Source of the DNA: Entomortierella parvispora | Taxonomy: Eukaryota > Mortierellomycota > Mortierellomycetes > Mortierellales > Mortierellaceae | Direction of reading: 5' to 3' | NCBI GenBank assembly: GCA_963573315.1 | Contig: OY752148.1 | Location: forward strand, 480,263-544,262 | DNA: 64,000 nt | In this document: positions 42,459 through 53,975 of the stretch, piece after piece | Position numbering within the stretch: the stretch's first letter is position 1 | How the letters are laid out: each line of letters starts with the position of its first letter | Made by a program: the position numbers and the translations under genes | The notes under the pieces: model-generated | Told to the model about the DNA's origin: nothing | Databases searched by the model: none | The model's input: only the letters and a program-made list of their open reading frames with translations

Positions 42459-45034
42459 GTCCCACAACCCATAGTTGGTTTGTTTGTACGTGGAATAGCC
42501 CCATAAAACGAGAATCGCTCGCGCCTCCTTTCATGCAGTTCTGGTGCAGACAAAGCCACTCTTTCTGACCGTTTTTTCCGTTTCTCGCCATCCTTCATTC
42601 TCATCGATTCAGGGGCCATTTTCCATTCACACGTCTCGTCATCATCATTCCCGTTCCTCAGCAACCATCAACGTTGTTGACTCTTGCCAACCAGTTTTGG
42701 ACTCAGAGAGGTAGCTTTTCTTAAGACAGTTTCAAGCGTTTACGCCTCTGACTGCTCCTTCGAATCGGCATTCCTATTGCGCAAATCATTGAAGTGACAT
42801 TTCTCCATGATTAATGACTTTTTCTATGTTCGCCAACTTCGACTGTAATCAGATACCCTTTCTCTACAAGACTACGCTGTTACTTTGGCTGCAACGGCTC
42901 TCCTTCTATTTGCCGTATAATTGCAATTAGCATGGTGCAAGAAAAATCGCGAAAGCGTAGGTTTTTTTTTTTTTTTTTGGTTAATTCCTTACCTTGGTAG
43001 AGACATACATTTACAATCTTTTCATCTTACGTTGAGCAGGGGCTTATCTTGCCGAAGATCGTAGGACACGGAGAGAGTACAAAAGAGATAATCAGGATGC
43101 CATTATTACTTCAGAGCTGACTGAAGAAGATGGACAGTGGGAAGGATTGGAGGAGGCGATTGCTTTGTCTAAAGCCATTTTCACCTCATCAACTGAGGGG
43201 TCCATGATCCGTGGCACGCCTCCATTGACCACAGCCTTAGACGATACTTCGACCTGCGACTCAGGAGTTGAATCATCCGACCTCTGCAATGTTGACTCTG
43301 ACTTTTTTTGTCTGATGTTGTGGAGGCCAAACTCAACAAGTATCAGGCGAAGATCAGGAATCTAAACCGAATTATTAAGAAAAAGAAAGAGGATCAGGAA
43401 GCAGCCTTTAAAATATACCCTCGACCCTTGCAGCATCGGCGCCGACGTGGGAAAAAACTCACTAATGACGAGCAACGGGCAGTGCTACACTGTCTTAAAG
43501 TTTGCAACCAGGAGAAGGAGCGAGGGCGAAGTGTCAACTCTGCAAACCCTGTGGCAAGGACCGCGATCTACATGGGTGTTGGAGAGAAGACTGTCAAGGA
43601 TATCGTAAAAGGCGAATATGGCCAGGACAAACGCGGACGCCATGTAAGACCAAGCTCAATTCGACTTCTTGCATCTGATCTTCGCCAACATGCCATTATG
43701 CTGAACATGGCAGGCCGTGTTGTGACATTGGGTCGCTTGCGGAAATACCTTGTTGACTCTTGGCCAAATGGAACCCGCATACCTAGTAGGGAGACCATTC
43801 GCAAGATCATGCTAAAGATTGGATTTTCCTACAAAAACACTGGCAAGACAAAGAACTTTGTTGGTACCCTTGATATTCGGAAACAGCGAAGAGAGTATAT
43901 TAAAGGGCGTTATTCTGACGAGTTCAAAGATGCTCTTTTCGTGTGGTTGGATGAAAGCTACTGTAACCAACACCACGTCAGCAAGATGGTAAACCAATTG
44001 AACTACTACTCCACTCTATTAGGTACACTCTACTCAACTGTGATATATTGTTTGCGTAAAGTTGGTTTTCACCAAATATGACAGTCGTGCGCCACTCGAG
44101 TGGAGGAAAAGGAAGGCGTTACATTATTGTGCATGCAGGATCTGAGAAAGGATGGATTGGCGAGCCTGCAGTCTGGGAAGCTGGCAAAGGAACCAGTGCC
44201 GACTATCATGACAACATGAATGGAGATAATTTTGGCCGATACATGGACAAGCTGATAGCGACCTGCAGGGACTTGGAATATGAAAAGGTGGTGTTTTGCA
44301 TGGACAATGCGAAGTATCACAAACGGGAGATGCAACTCCCAGATACTCCTGAGGATGAAGCCAACAGGACTTTGTCCACTCTTAAAAAGTATCAGCTTGT
44401 CGACCGCATTTTAAGAATTGAGAAGCATCTACCCCAACAGGTCCTTCAGACACATACAAGACAACAATAGGAAAAGTGGAAGAAGTCAGACCTATACGCA
44501 CTTGCTCAGAAGCCCGAATATTCTTTGCCTTTAGAAACCGAGATGAAGGCGAGGAGCAATGGGTACCATGTGCTATGGCTTCCTCCATACCACCCCGACT
44601 TGAACCCGATTGAAGAGGCTTGGGGTATCACTAAAGGCCACGTCGCACTCAACAATGATGGCAAAGACTTCAAAGTAGTTTATGGGTTAATCTTTGAAGG
44701 ATTTACCAAGGCTGATCCAAGCTGGCCCAAACTTGTTGAACGAACAAAGAAAAACGAGCAACGATATATCAGGGATGACCGAATCCGCCTTAACGAGCCT
44801 GAAGAGGAGCCATTGATCATCGACCTCGACACAAGCAGTGACGAGGACGAATACGACTCGGGCGAGGAAGATGGGAGCGCAGACGAGTTTGTCATGGACA
44901 CCGCAGGAGTGGATGATATTACCACAGCTCTGGAAGATGGACTCTACTTCGCTGATTGAATAAAAACTTTAATTTATCCCTATTCTAAAAATCACGTACA
45001 ACTCTCAACAATTCAACTATGGGTTGTGGGACTA
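42459..45034. mobile_element. Tc1/mariner (IS630-like) transposon, decayed
   Basis: 2.6-kb element between TA dinucleotides (42457-42458, 45035-45036). Short TIRs of about 22 bp: CAGTCCCACAACCCATAGTT at the left and its inverse at 45012-45034, differing at the outermost base. Contains a DDE_3-type transposase gene with reading-frame damage. Confidence 0.85.
43037..44959 (+). pseudogene. Tc1/mariner-like transposase (DDE_3 type)
   Basis: A coding stretch follows an acceptor-like GAGCAG (about 43039), reads EDRRTRREYKRDNQ, and shifts frame in a T7 run near 43305 into SDVVEAKLNKYQAKIRNLNR. Helix-turn-helix-like blocks follow (ARTAIYMGVGEKTVKDIVKG, SRETIRKIMLKIGFSYKN). Catalytic residues: first Asp in ALFVWLDESYCNQHH, second in VVFCMDNAKYH, Glu in LPPYHPDLNPIEEAWG. 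An intron at 44389-44470 (GTATCA...AATAG) explains an apparent stop. The intron after HHVSKM (from 43989) cannot be joined in phase to VVRHSSGGKGRRY, so a second lesion is likely. The C-terminus is acidic. Confidence 0.8.
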
Positions 45035-45036
45035 TA

Positions 45037-45160
45037 GTCTCGCAACCAGACCTTCAGTTTGTACGTGATATGAATTCCATTCGGCTCTACTCAACTGAAG
45101 GTCTGGGTCACAATCTTGACATTTTGGCACATATGGCCGTAAAAATATAAAAGGAAACTG
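45037..45160. repeat. Isolated DUF6589-type terminus
   Basis: After TA (45035-45036) comes GTCTCGCAACCAGACCTTCA, with hairpin arms 45046-45057 (CCAGACCTTCAG) and 45095-45106 (CTGAAGGTCTGG). Then GGGTCACAAT and ATGGCCGTAAAAATA-AAAGG blocks appear in the same order as in the intact TIR. No coding part of its element follows, because a MULE begins 35 bases later. Confidence 0.75.
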
Positions 45161-45194
45161 GTACTTGTTTTGCATGCAACACGGACGAGAAAAA

Positions 45195-45419
45195 GGACTA
45201 AAGAATTCTTACCCCCCCAGTCAAAATCAATGGTTACACCCCAGTAATAATTCTCATTATTAATACTCCCCCGTCATAATTCCCGCGGGGCAAACCTTCA
45301 CAGGATCTATTCCCGTCAGAATTTCTGTCCAGCAAACCTTCACAGCCTCGACTCCGTAATAATTTTTGTCCGAGGAACTCTTCCTTCCGCGTCAGGATGT
45401 GTTGCAGCGATGAATTTTA
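45195..45419. repeat. MULE left TIR (225 bp)
   Basis: Inverse of 53758-53975 except for a 7-base indel and a few substitutions. Confidence 0.93.
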
Positions 45420-47074
45420 ACGCCCCAGGGATAATTCTTGGCAAAATTTTTCTTATTGCCCTCAGGTCTATTTGTTGTCGAGGCAGACCAAAACCATTCA
45501 ACTATGGCGGATCAGACGCTGAATAGCTACATGTTTTGGCACGTTTTATAATAGGTATCAGACTCCAGCAACAGATCCACTCTTTCAATCACGTCCTGAT
45601 TCATGGTCACCTCCGCGTTACCTCACTGTAACTGTCTCAGCTCATAGCTCTTTAATGTCGTCGTGTCGTAGAGATTGGTATTCTTACGAAAGCAATGTCC
45701 ATCTTACACAAGATCTTTAACTTCACTATCCAGTCAAGGACGCGACTGTAAGAGCGCTTATCTAGTCACCCTGCCAAAGTCTTGCTCCTGGGCCCATTCT
45801 TCATCCCAGAACTCGACAAGCTCTCCCCGTATCAATCTCTGTCAAGCCTTTCCCACGCCGCTTTTGTGTGTCGTATATTCGCAGTTGCTTTCGGTCTGTA
45901 CTTCTGCGGTCATCCGTATCGCGCAATAACACATTCCGACCACCAAGCATCCTACCCTTCTCTTCTCTCACTCCTCACTCTTGCCCAATAACATCTGCAG
46001 AGTCCCCTGATATAAGAACCCTCACTGTCATCATCTGAATAGGTGTTCAATCTCGAACTCACGATTCATGAAAGCTTACTCTGTACTTCTAACTTCCATT
46101 TCTTGTCCATACGAGACAAAGGATAGTAGAGAACTACTCTGATGGTCGCTGGACTACCTCCCTAGGATCTGCACCCGTGTCCATTGAGCCGTCGCCACGA
46201 GTTCCGACCCAGTCTCCCTCCGCCCCATTCTGTGTCAGCTCGTTACCTCCGCGATCATAGTTGTACCTATGAACATACTAGCATCGGTCAGCCCTTGTTC
46301 ATCCCGACGTCCATCGTAGTCCCGCTCGTCGACAAGGCCATCCAGGCATTCACTCATAGGTTCACCTCAATTGTCATAACTAATACTGGCGACAACTGCC
46401 TTTGTCCTGTTCTTAACTGACTCTTTGTGTCAGAGATGCACTTATCTGTGATACAGAGAACGCGTTGACCCGATCATCCTGGAAATAAGATCTAGTCGAA
46501 ATGAATTAGTACCCCTATCTCATAGCCCCTACCTGCAACTCCTGTGTACTGTAACTCTCAGCCCTGGGGCAATTATCCGATCCCGGTCCCTTTATTTCAG
46601 TATATAAGTCCTTCTCCATGAATGGAACGGGGACTTCAGCCCCAGCCCCAGCTCCTGTACCACTAGTCCTGGAACAGCCCTGTTGTTCACTGACTTCGAC
46701 ACAAAGCTAGGACACACTCTCGCTTGTACGGTATAGACGTTGTTGTCCTTGTTCTTGGTGTTCGTCTTAGCACACTTGCTCACGCAGTACACTTTTGTTC
46801 TGGTTTGATCAGATCATCTCAAGACTGCCACTGTGATTTCATTAATAAAGAGCAGCATGGAACAGGGTCTAGGAAGGTCCTCAGCAGCTATATGCAACGT
46901 CGTGTTGAGCCTTCACCCTGCGACACGCGACGACGTTTGCAGGCTAGCGATTCTCAATTACGGGTGTGCAATGTGCGGCAACGCCAAATATAAGTAGGAG
47001 AAAGCGGCAACCTCAGATGGGAAATTGAATGGATCCCGTCAGAGTGCCCTGTTCTCACCAATTGACTCCCCAGT

Positions 47075-47185
47075 CAGAATTCCTGTCACCACCCCAGTAA
47101 TAATTCATATCACCCAGTAAGTATTCATGTCACCCCAGTAAGAATCCATGTCACCCCAGTAAGAACTCATATCACCACCGTTAAA
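47075..47185. repeat. Array of CCCCAGTAAGAATTC-type motifs
   Basis: Five to six units of ACCCCAGTAAGAATCCATGT with small changes, period about 21-22 bp. The same word occurs within the MULE TIRs (CCCCAGTAATAATTC) and once more at 47282-47300, so these may be internal transposase-binding sites. Confidence 0.65.
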
Positions 47186-47700
47186 ATCCTGCTGAGGCCA
47201 GACGATGACAGGATTCAGTCCTGTCAACATCTCCAAGGATTGTGCACACTGTCAGAATGTGACCTGTTGGTAAAATTCACTCCCCAGTCATAATTCAGGA
47301 TCAGGGCAGTGAAATTTTGCCTCGGAGAAAATTTTGACTGAACGTGTCTTTTGACTTTCCACATTTCACCATTTCATCTCTCATCCACACGTCCAATCTT
47401 CCCCAACATCAGTGCGACCACCCCCTCTCATTCCCGGATTCATTCCCACGCCCGACCTTCCAGTGCGCCCACCATCTCTTATTCCCACGCCCGACCTTCC
47501 CGGCATCCAGCGCGCCCACCATCACTCATTCCCGCGCCCGACCCTCTCAACATCCAGTCTCTCATTCCCACGCCCAACGTTCACGCCTCGCGCCCCAAGC
47601 CCACGCCTTCCAACTTCCCGTGCGCTCTTATTCTGATTCCACAGGTATAGTCGTGTCCCTTTACCCCTCTCTCCCTTTCCATGCTGGCATCGAAAGCAAG

Positions 47701-49492
47701 ATGAACAGCAGCATACTAATAACTGATTCTCCTCCACCCTTTGAAGGCATTCTGTATGGTCGCGAATGGCTTGCTAGTAAGACATATGCAGAGCTACTGG
47801 AATGGCAGGACAGGTTGCCGAATCTCAAGTCCATCAGGATGGAGATCACCACGACTTTGCCCACAGCGCTTTGCCTCCCAGAGGATATTGGAACGCTCTC
47901 TTACCTTCCAACGGTGGAGAATTACTACGACATGAATGCTACATACGTATCGGGACACGACACTGAAAAAGCTGACCGCTGGGTCATTTTCGAGTCTGTT
48001 GCGTTTGATCGAAGCGCCTTCCTCCAGCTGAAGCATGTAATCAACACCGTGCGATTTGTTACCCTTCTTCGAACCATGGACTCATGGTTAGTAGATGTAG
48101 CCCGAAAACTCGATGCAGATTTTGAAGCCGCCTTCAGAAAATCCATGCAGACAAGAACATGCGACTCAGTCATACACCCATTCGCCCGAACGACAGTTCG
48201 TACATGGGATCTTCTCAAATTTGCTGGGACAAAGTGGTTGAACGACAGCTGCGTGGACGCCATTCTTTCGGGCCTTCGCCACCTCTATGGAAGATGTGCA
48301 GGCGGCAAAGATATCCTTTTATCGATCAGCCTACACTCCGCGGATGGATTGACCTTGTTAACCAACCCGAAGTTGGCAACGAGAGAGGCTTCGACTGGAA
48401 CTGGGAGAAGGAAGGCTTGAGAAACCACGCATACTCCAAGGCTTATGCATTTGTCTTCATGTCCGGTCATTGGGGTGCTGTCGCCCTCGATTTCCGCTTA
48501 CTGAACGTGACCTTTGGAGACTCGTTCCACACAGACTTCATCGAAAACAAACTCGCCATGCAAGCACTTGAGGCCATCTTTAAGTGGCTAGAGAATTGTC
48601 TACCACAAGGGGATTTTGAGAAGTGGAGTGGGAATATTGGGAAACTCCGTTTTAACAAGCAGCACGATAGTGGCTCTTGTGGTGTCTACGCCGCTCAAGC
48701 GATAGAGCACGATATCCTTGATCGCCGACCCGAAGTTGTATCAACCTCTGATCTGCTCAAATGGTTCTTCAGGGATATTCAGAATCATCGTGTCCGATAT
48801 TTAAATCTCATTTCAGGTTTACAAAAGGTACTGCTGACTGCTCTATTGCATGTTGTGTTGTATGACTGGAACATATGGGGCAAGGCTAATTTCATACTTC
48901 TTTAGAGAGGTCGTGATATCCTCTGTGAAGACGAGTATTCCTCGGCAGAATCAAGGGAGGTTTCAGAAATTTCGGACGAAGGAGTCCTCTCTTCAGATGA
49001 GTTTTCAGAAATTTCGGACGAAGGATTCCTCTCTTCAGATGAGTGTGATCGAAACCAGGAACGCTCGAACCATGGGAGAATACCGTCTGCATTCACCAGC
49101 GACAGTCCTGCACCCTCAATGGCAAGCAACAATGAACCTTCAACAGGGAATGGCGATGCTGGTCAACCGAACTCTCCTGCACACCTGAACGCAAGCATCA
49201 ATGGACCTTGGACAGACGGCGATAGTGGTCAACCGGACTCTCCTGCACCCCTGAAGGCAAAAATCATTGGAGCTTCGACAGGGATGGCGATGCTGGTCAA
49301 CCGGACTCACCCCTGCGCGCAAGCAACAATGAACCTTCAACAGGGAATGGCGATGTTGGTCAATCGGATTCTCCTGCACCCCTGAACGCAGGCATCAATG
49401 GACCTTCAACACGGGATGGCGATACTAGTCAACCGGACTCTCCTGCACCCCTAAAGGCGAAAATCAATAGACCTTCGACAGGGAGTAGCGAT
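47701..49492 (+). pseudogene. Ulp1-like (C48) cysteine protease region of the MULE, frameshifted
   Basis: ATG at 47701 (MNSSILITDSPPPFEGILYG). The Ulp1 fold begins at WDLLKFAGTKWLNDSCVDAI. A 1-base deletion near 48318 changes frame; afterwards FIDQPTLRGWIDLVNQPE, the catalytic His in SGHWGAVALDF, Asp in VTFGDSF, and Gln/Cys in KQHDSGSCGVYAAQ follow. An intron at 48838-48905 (GTACTG...CTTTAG) leads into KRGRDILCEDEYSS and a repeat-rich linker. There is a second 1-base deletion near 49282. Downstream the frame is open into the transposase part, so protease and transposase appear to be one long protein. Ulp1-type proteases remove SUMO; in MULEs they are captured passengers of uncertain use. Confidence 0.75.
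48958..49490 (+). repeat. Coding minisatellites in the MULE linker
   Basis: First a 54-bp duplication (VSEISDEG...SSDE twice), then about five units of roughly 63-70 bp encoding variants of GDAGQPDSPAPLNA-INGPST. They differ mostly by substitutions that keep the peptide. Confidence 0.75.
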
Positions 49493-52400
49493 ATGGAGAG
49501 CCCTGGCCCGCTGGACTTTGATAAAGAACTGGCAGGACTTGCGAGCGATGGGAGCGAGCCACAAAGTTTATTCCGATATGGAAACATCAATGACAGAGCC
49601 AGAAAGGAGGACAGCGAGTGGAGGAACCAATTCTGGGACAATGGCTCCACCGATGTCGCCAGTTCTCCCAGGAGGGATCCAAGTCCTGGAGACGACCATG
49701 AACCACCACGAGGTAATGAGGATGAATGCAGGAGGCATCAACGCTCTAAGGACAGTCATCATATGGATCTAAACGACGAAGGGCACCACAAAGGGGGCCG
49801 ACACCGTAGGCAGAACCGAAGCAGGAGTATGAGCAGCGACTACGGCAGTAGGAGCGGACACCATAGGTGGAACCGAAGCAGAAGTATGAGCAGCGACTGC
49901 AGCAATAGGAGCCGACGCCGTGGGAACCGTCGCCATAGAAGGAGCCGAAGCTGGAGACAGAGCAGCGACTATAGCAGTAGGGACCAACACCATGGAAAAA
50001 GTCACCATAGGACCAGCATTCACTGGAAGTACCAAAGGAGCGACCATAGCGGTGATCACAGCAGCGATTACAATGATTGGGATCGATCACATAGGAACCG
50101 ACGCCATAGAACCCGCCGTCATAGGAAGAGTCGAAGCAGCGTCTATAGTAACGACTATAGTAACGACTACAGCAGCGACTACAGCAGCGACCGACAACGC
50201 AGAAGCCGACGTCATGGGGGCCAGCAACACAGGAACCGGCGCCACGTAAACCCACGCCATAGAAGTCGCAGCAATGGGGATCGATATCCTGATGGCCGAC
50301 GGAGTTGGAGTCAAGAGCGTCGGTCTCCAAACCATGAGGAGCGACACCAATGGGATGGAGGCAGTAGTAAGGAAGGCAGAGTTATAGGCAACTCTGATTA
50401 TTTTGACCGAGGCGAACGTGACGATAGTGACATGTGGTCCCCTAAGGTCGGCACTATACTCAAAAGTCTGGAGGAAGGAAGGTCATTGATCAAGACATGG
50501 GCGGCCAAGGTTGGCTTTAAAGTCAGGACCCGTGATTCAGATCTCTCTGGGAACCACCCTTCAGGTATGTGCTCGCTCTTGTCATAACAAACATTTCATT
50601 TCTAGGCCATGACTTACTTGCTGATATGTATACTATACTATACGTTGTTGCTTTGGACGTGTATAGTCAAGTTGATTTGTTCTCTGCAAGGTCGCCACGT
50701 TTCGCAGAAAGTCAGTGATGCATCGAAGCATCACAAGAAGCCGCCCTCAGAGCGTTGCGATTGCCCCTTCTTCATCAACCTGACCAGCCCACGCCAGATA
50801 TCACCAAAGTGGCATATCACAAAGATGCACGCAGAGCACAACGAACATGACATGGACCTCGATCTTGCACGATATGTGGAGCTTACACCGCCAATGCTTG
50901 CCATTATTCAACGATGCGCTACGCTCGCGCACAGCATCAAGACGACGATGCAGGATCTTGTTTACGACTTTCCACAGTGTAATTTCAACAAAACTGAGGT
51001 CAAGAGCCGACTCAAAGCCTTCAGAAAAAAAGCCGTGCCTACGAAAATATCTCAAAGCGCCCAACTGGTCACATTGATAAATCAGAAGCCAATGTCGCTC
51101 GACTCACTCAAGGATTGGTACTACCAGGCGAGATACGATTCAAATAACCATCTAATCAACCTCCTCTGGATGAGTCCTGATCAAAGAGAACTATACCGGC
51201 GCTATGGCGATGTGGTGGTAAACGACACTACATGTCAGACCAACAGATTGGGTATGAAATTGAACTGCTCTGTGGTTGTTGATTCCAATTTCAAGACTCG
51301 TTTGGTCGCTTGTGCACTATCCCGTCAAGAAACCGAAGTCGACTATATCTGGATCTTGACGCACCTCCGCTTGGGTGGCGGCGACCTTGTACCGAAGGTT
51401 ATAATAGTGGATGAGGATCCCGCTATGGACGTCGCATGTCCCGAGGCCTTCAAACAAACTCATATCGTGAACTGCGTCTGGCACATCAACAAGAACATCA
51501 CCACTCATCTGAGACGGCCCCTGGGCAACGAGCGATTCAAGGCATTCACGGTGTTCTTCAGTGACGCACAAGAGGCACTTACCCCATGCGCTTTCGAAGT
51601 CATATGGGGTCAATTGACAGCCCTTTGTGGTGGGCAGGCAGCAGAAGGCAATGGGATGGAAAAGGTTCGCAAGTACATTGCGAGACTCTACGCGCGACGG
51701 TTTCATTGGGCAGGACCATGGGTTCAGGCATCCTTTACCGCAGGCATGCGGTCGACACAACGAGTGGAGATGACACATCATTTCATCAAGATGATGGATG
51801 TGAATAGCAATACTTCGCTTGTCGAACTCTTTTCCGCAATCAGCACGAAAGTACAGAATGTGGTGTTTAACTTGAAGTCTTCACTGAAGAATCTACCGGA
51901 AATGCCACACTCTATGTCTTCCAAGGTGTACGGCTCTGTTCTCCGGGTGAACCGACAATACCTCGCCTCATTTGCCAACACCGAGATGAGACTCGAAATG
52001 GATTTTTCTTTTGGCCTCCGCCATTCCGCAGTTGATATTGCAGATGTCATTAATAAACGCGGCGACGTTACTGCGGAGACGGTAAGTACCATGATGAGGA
52101 AGAGCCGGATGTGTTTTAAGCGTCTACACAACCTTGCTAATTCGTCCAGGTTTAAACACGTTGTAGGCAAGACTGACACGAGATGATGCTCGGCTAGACT
52201 CTGTCGTCTCTTTGACATCGAGCATCCAGGTGGATAGAGTAGATATTGTCTTCAGAGTCTGGGACAAGACAACAGTCGGATATTCGGAATACGTTGTCCT
52301 ATTTCTCGATGGTTCTTACTTTTGCACGTGTGCCATCTTGCAAAACAAAGGAATTGTTTGTCGCCACTTCGTTTGGATGATGCAAGAGGATGCCCGATTC

Positions 52401-52622
52401 AAGTACCACATTCAGTTTGTCCTCAGACGATGGTTCCAGGAAGAAAAGCAGGTGTGCGAAAGCACCGACAACAAGATTAAGGTGCTGCCTTTTCTCACAG
52501 CGGCCACCAACCACGATCCGCCATCTGCAGACAAGGATCGTATTGATAGAGGAAAGGATCTTACTAACAGAGGAAAGGATCGTAATGCCAATGAAAGTGA
52601 TTTTTTTTTTCATTTCCTCTGA
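49493..52622 (+). CDS. MULE transposase with Arg/Ser-rich N-terminus, FAR1-like finger and SWIM finger
   Basis: Exons 49493-50564, 50691-52081 and 52167-52622, all phases consistent; the first exon is open upstream into the protease linker, so 49493 is only the first clean ATG. Residues about 90-290 are rich in Arg/Ser/His/Asp. The first intron falls inside a FAR1/WRKY-GCM1-like finger (SERCDCPF to KMHAEHNEHD). The MULE core has VVNDTTCQTNRLGMKL, VIIVDEDPAMDVA and TQRVEMTHHF, which supply the DDE residues, plus VWHINKNI. The third exon has a SWIM finger (CTCAILQNKGIVCRHF). The frame stops after a T10 run at 52601-52610. It would act in the nucleus on the long TIRs. Confidence 0.85.
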
Positions 52623-52800
52623 AAGAGATCGTCCCGCCAATGGAAAGAATCGTCCCGCCAATGGAAAGGATCGTTCTGCCAATGGAAAGGATCGTTCTGC
52701 CAATGGAAAGGATCGTCCCGCCAATGGAGAGGATCGTCCTACCAGTGGAAAGGATCGTCCCGCCAATGGAGAGGATCGTCCTGCCAGTGGAAAGGATCAA
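52556..52800 (+). repeat. 21-bp coding tandem repeat (DRPANGK)
   Basis: About ten units of GATCGTCCCGCCAATGGAAA(G), interrupted after the second by a 28-base insertion with T10 that changes the reading frame. Confidence 0.85.
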
Positions 52801-53430
52801 CCCATTGACGGTTACATGAACACTTCTCAAGAATTTTTCCCTTCACAGCCAGTGTTTCACCCAGAGCAGAAGGAGAAGTTTGGAAGGAAGCGCTTTACAA
52901 AGGTCATGGCGATATCCAAGCAGGTTGCTGAAGGCCTGAAATATGTGCCAGATGAAGAGTTTCAAGGGATGCTGGATACAGTGGGCTCGGTTCAACAATT
53001 GGCGAACAACTTGGCGCAAGGGACAATGGATTTCTCTTCGGAAGAGACGACCGCGACCCGCGATCATCTTCGGAAACTCTACAACGGGCGAAGCACAGTC
53101 GTTAACGGGGATGAAAACAAGGACTTCGACATGAATGAAATCCATGCAAGGTCGGACATATACAATGGCATTCCTCCTTCAAACATCAGCGACGGCGAGA
53201 CATCAAAAGCCAAAGGTCGACCAAAGTTTACTCGGCTCAAAGCGTCATTTGAGCCCAAACGCAGTCGACCAAAGGAACAATCACTTTCGTCGACGGGACA
53301 ATCGAAAAGGCGGGCTCAGGGTTCAAAGTCACGGCCTTCGACAACTGTGGTCAATGATGGGATTGGAGCCCAATCTGTCAGTGCTGCGCCAAAAAAATGT
53401 CAGGTGGCAAAAACCCAAGACGGTACTTGA
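52621..53430 (+). pseudogene. C-terminal extension of the MULE protein, out of frame after T10
   Basis: After the T10 tract the frame resumes with ERDRPANGKNRPANGK repeats and continues through KEKFGRKRFTKVMAISKQV, EGLKYVPDEEFQGMLDTV and a basic tail (AKGRPKFTRLKASFEPKRSR) to a stop at 53430. It reads as the natural C-terminus of the transposase with a conserved-looking helical domain and an AT-hook-like GRP word. The T10-containing insertion separates it from the SWIM part. Confidence 0.55.
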
Positions 53431-53757
53431 TTTCGCCCCAAGAGAACAATGACTCGATAGAAAAAAAATGGTGTGACACTTCCAGAAGTATTGAAATAAA
53501 AGACCCGGGAACATATTCACTGGTGATGCTGAGGGAAGGGGATGGAGCCCAAGACAGCTATTCGGTGTCCTCGATGATAGAGGGACGCCGCTTGGGCTTG
53601 ACAACTGCAATTGCAACTTACCGTATATCAATTGAACTGGAAAAGGAGTTCCCAGCCAGCGATCGAAGTTTGCAGTAGTCAGCTCAAAAAAATGCAGATC
53701 CAGGCCAAAACATAGGAAGGCTGCCTTGTCAAAAATATTAAAAATATTACTGGGGAG

Positions 53758-53975
53758 TAAAATTCATCGCTGCAACACATCCTGACGCGGAAGGAAGAGT
53801 TCCTCGGACAAAAATTATTACGGAGTCGAGGCTGTGAAGGTTTGCTGGACAGAAATTCTGATGGGAATAGATCCTGTGAAGGTTTGCCCCGCGGGAATTA
53901 TGACAGGGGAGTAATGAGAATTATTACTGGGGTGTAACCATTGATTTTGACTGGGGGGTAAGAATTCTTTAGTCC
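53758..53975. repeat. MULE right TIR (218 bp)
   Basis: Inverse of 45195-45419. 53431-53757 shows no further gene. Confidence 0.93.

Larger units (their letters stand above)
45195..53975. mobile_element. Mutator-like element (MULE) with Ulp1-type protease, 8.8 kb
   Basis: Perfect 9-bp target duplication CGAGAAAAA (45186-45194 and 53976-53984). TIRs of about 220 bp start GGACTAAAGAATTC. On the plus strand it carries a Ulp1-type protease region, an Arg/Ser-rich region, a FAR1-like finger, a MULE transposase and a SWIM finger. The 45420-47340 stretch contains no convincing gene. Several frameshifts affect the protease and the tail; the transposase core is open. Confidence 0.92.

Noticed and set aside
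44389..44470. Premature stop in the Tc1/mariner transposase at 44468-44470
   Set aside because: A GTATCA...AATAG intron in phase removes it and leads straight to the PDLNPIEEAW motif.
52140..52190. Apparent frameshift at the end of the MULE transposase core
   Set aside because: A canonical intron 52082-52166 (GTAAGT...TTGTAG) restores the frame into the SWIM finger.
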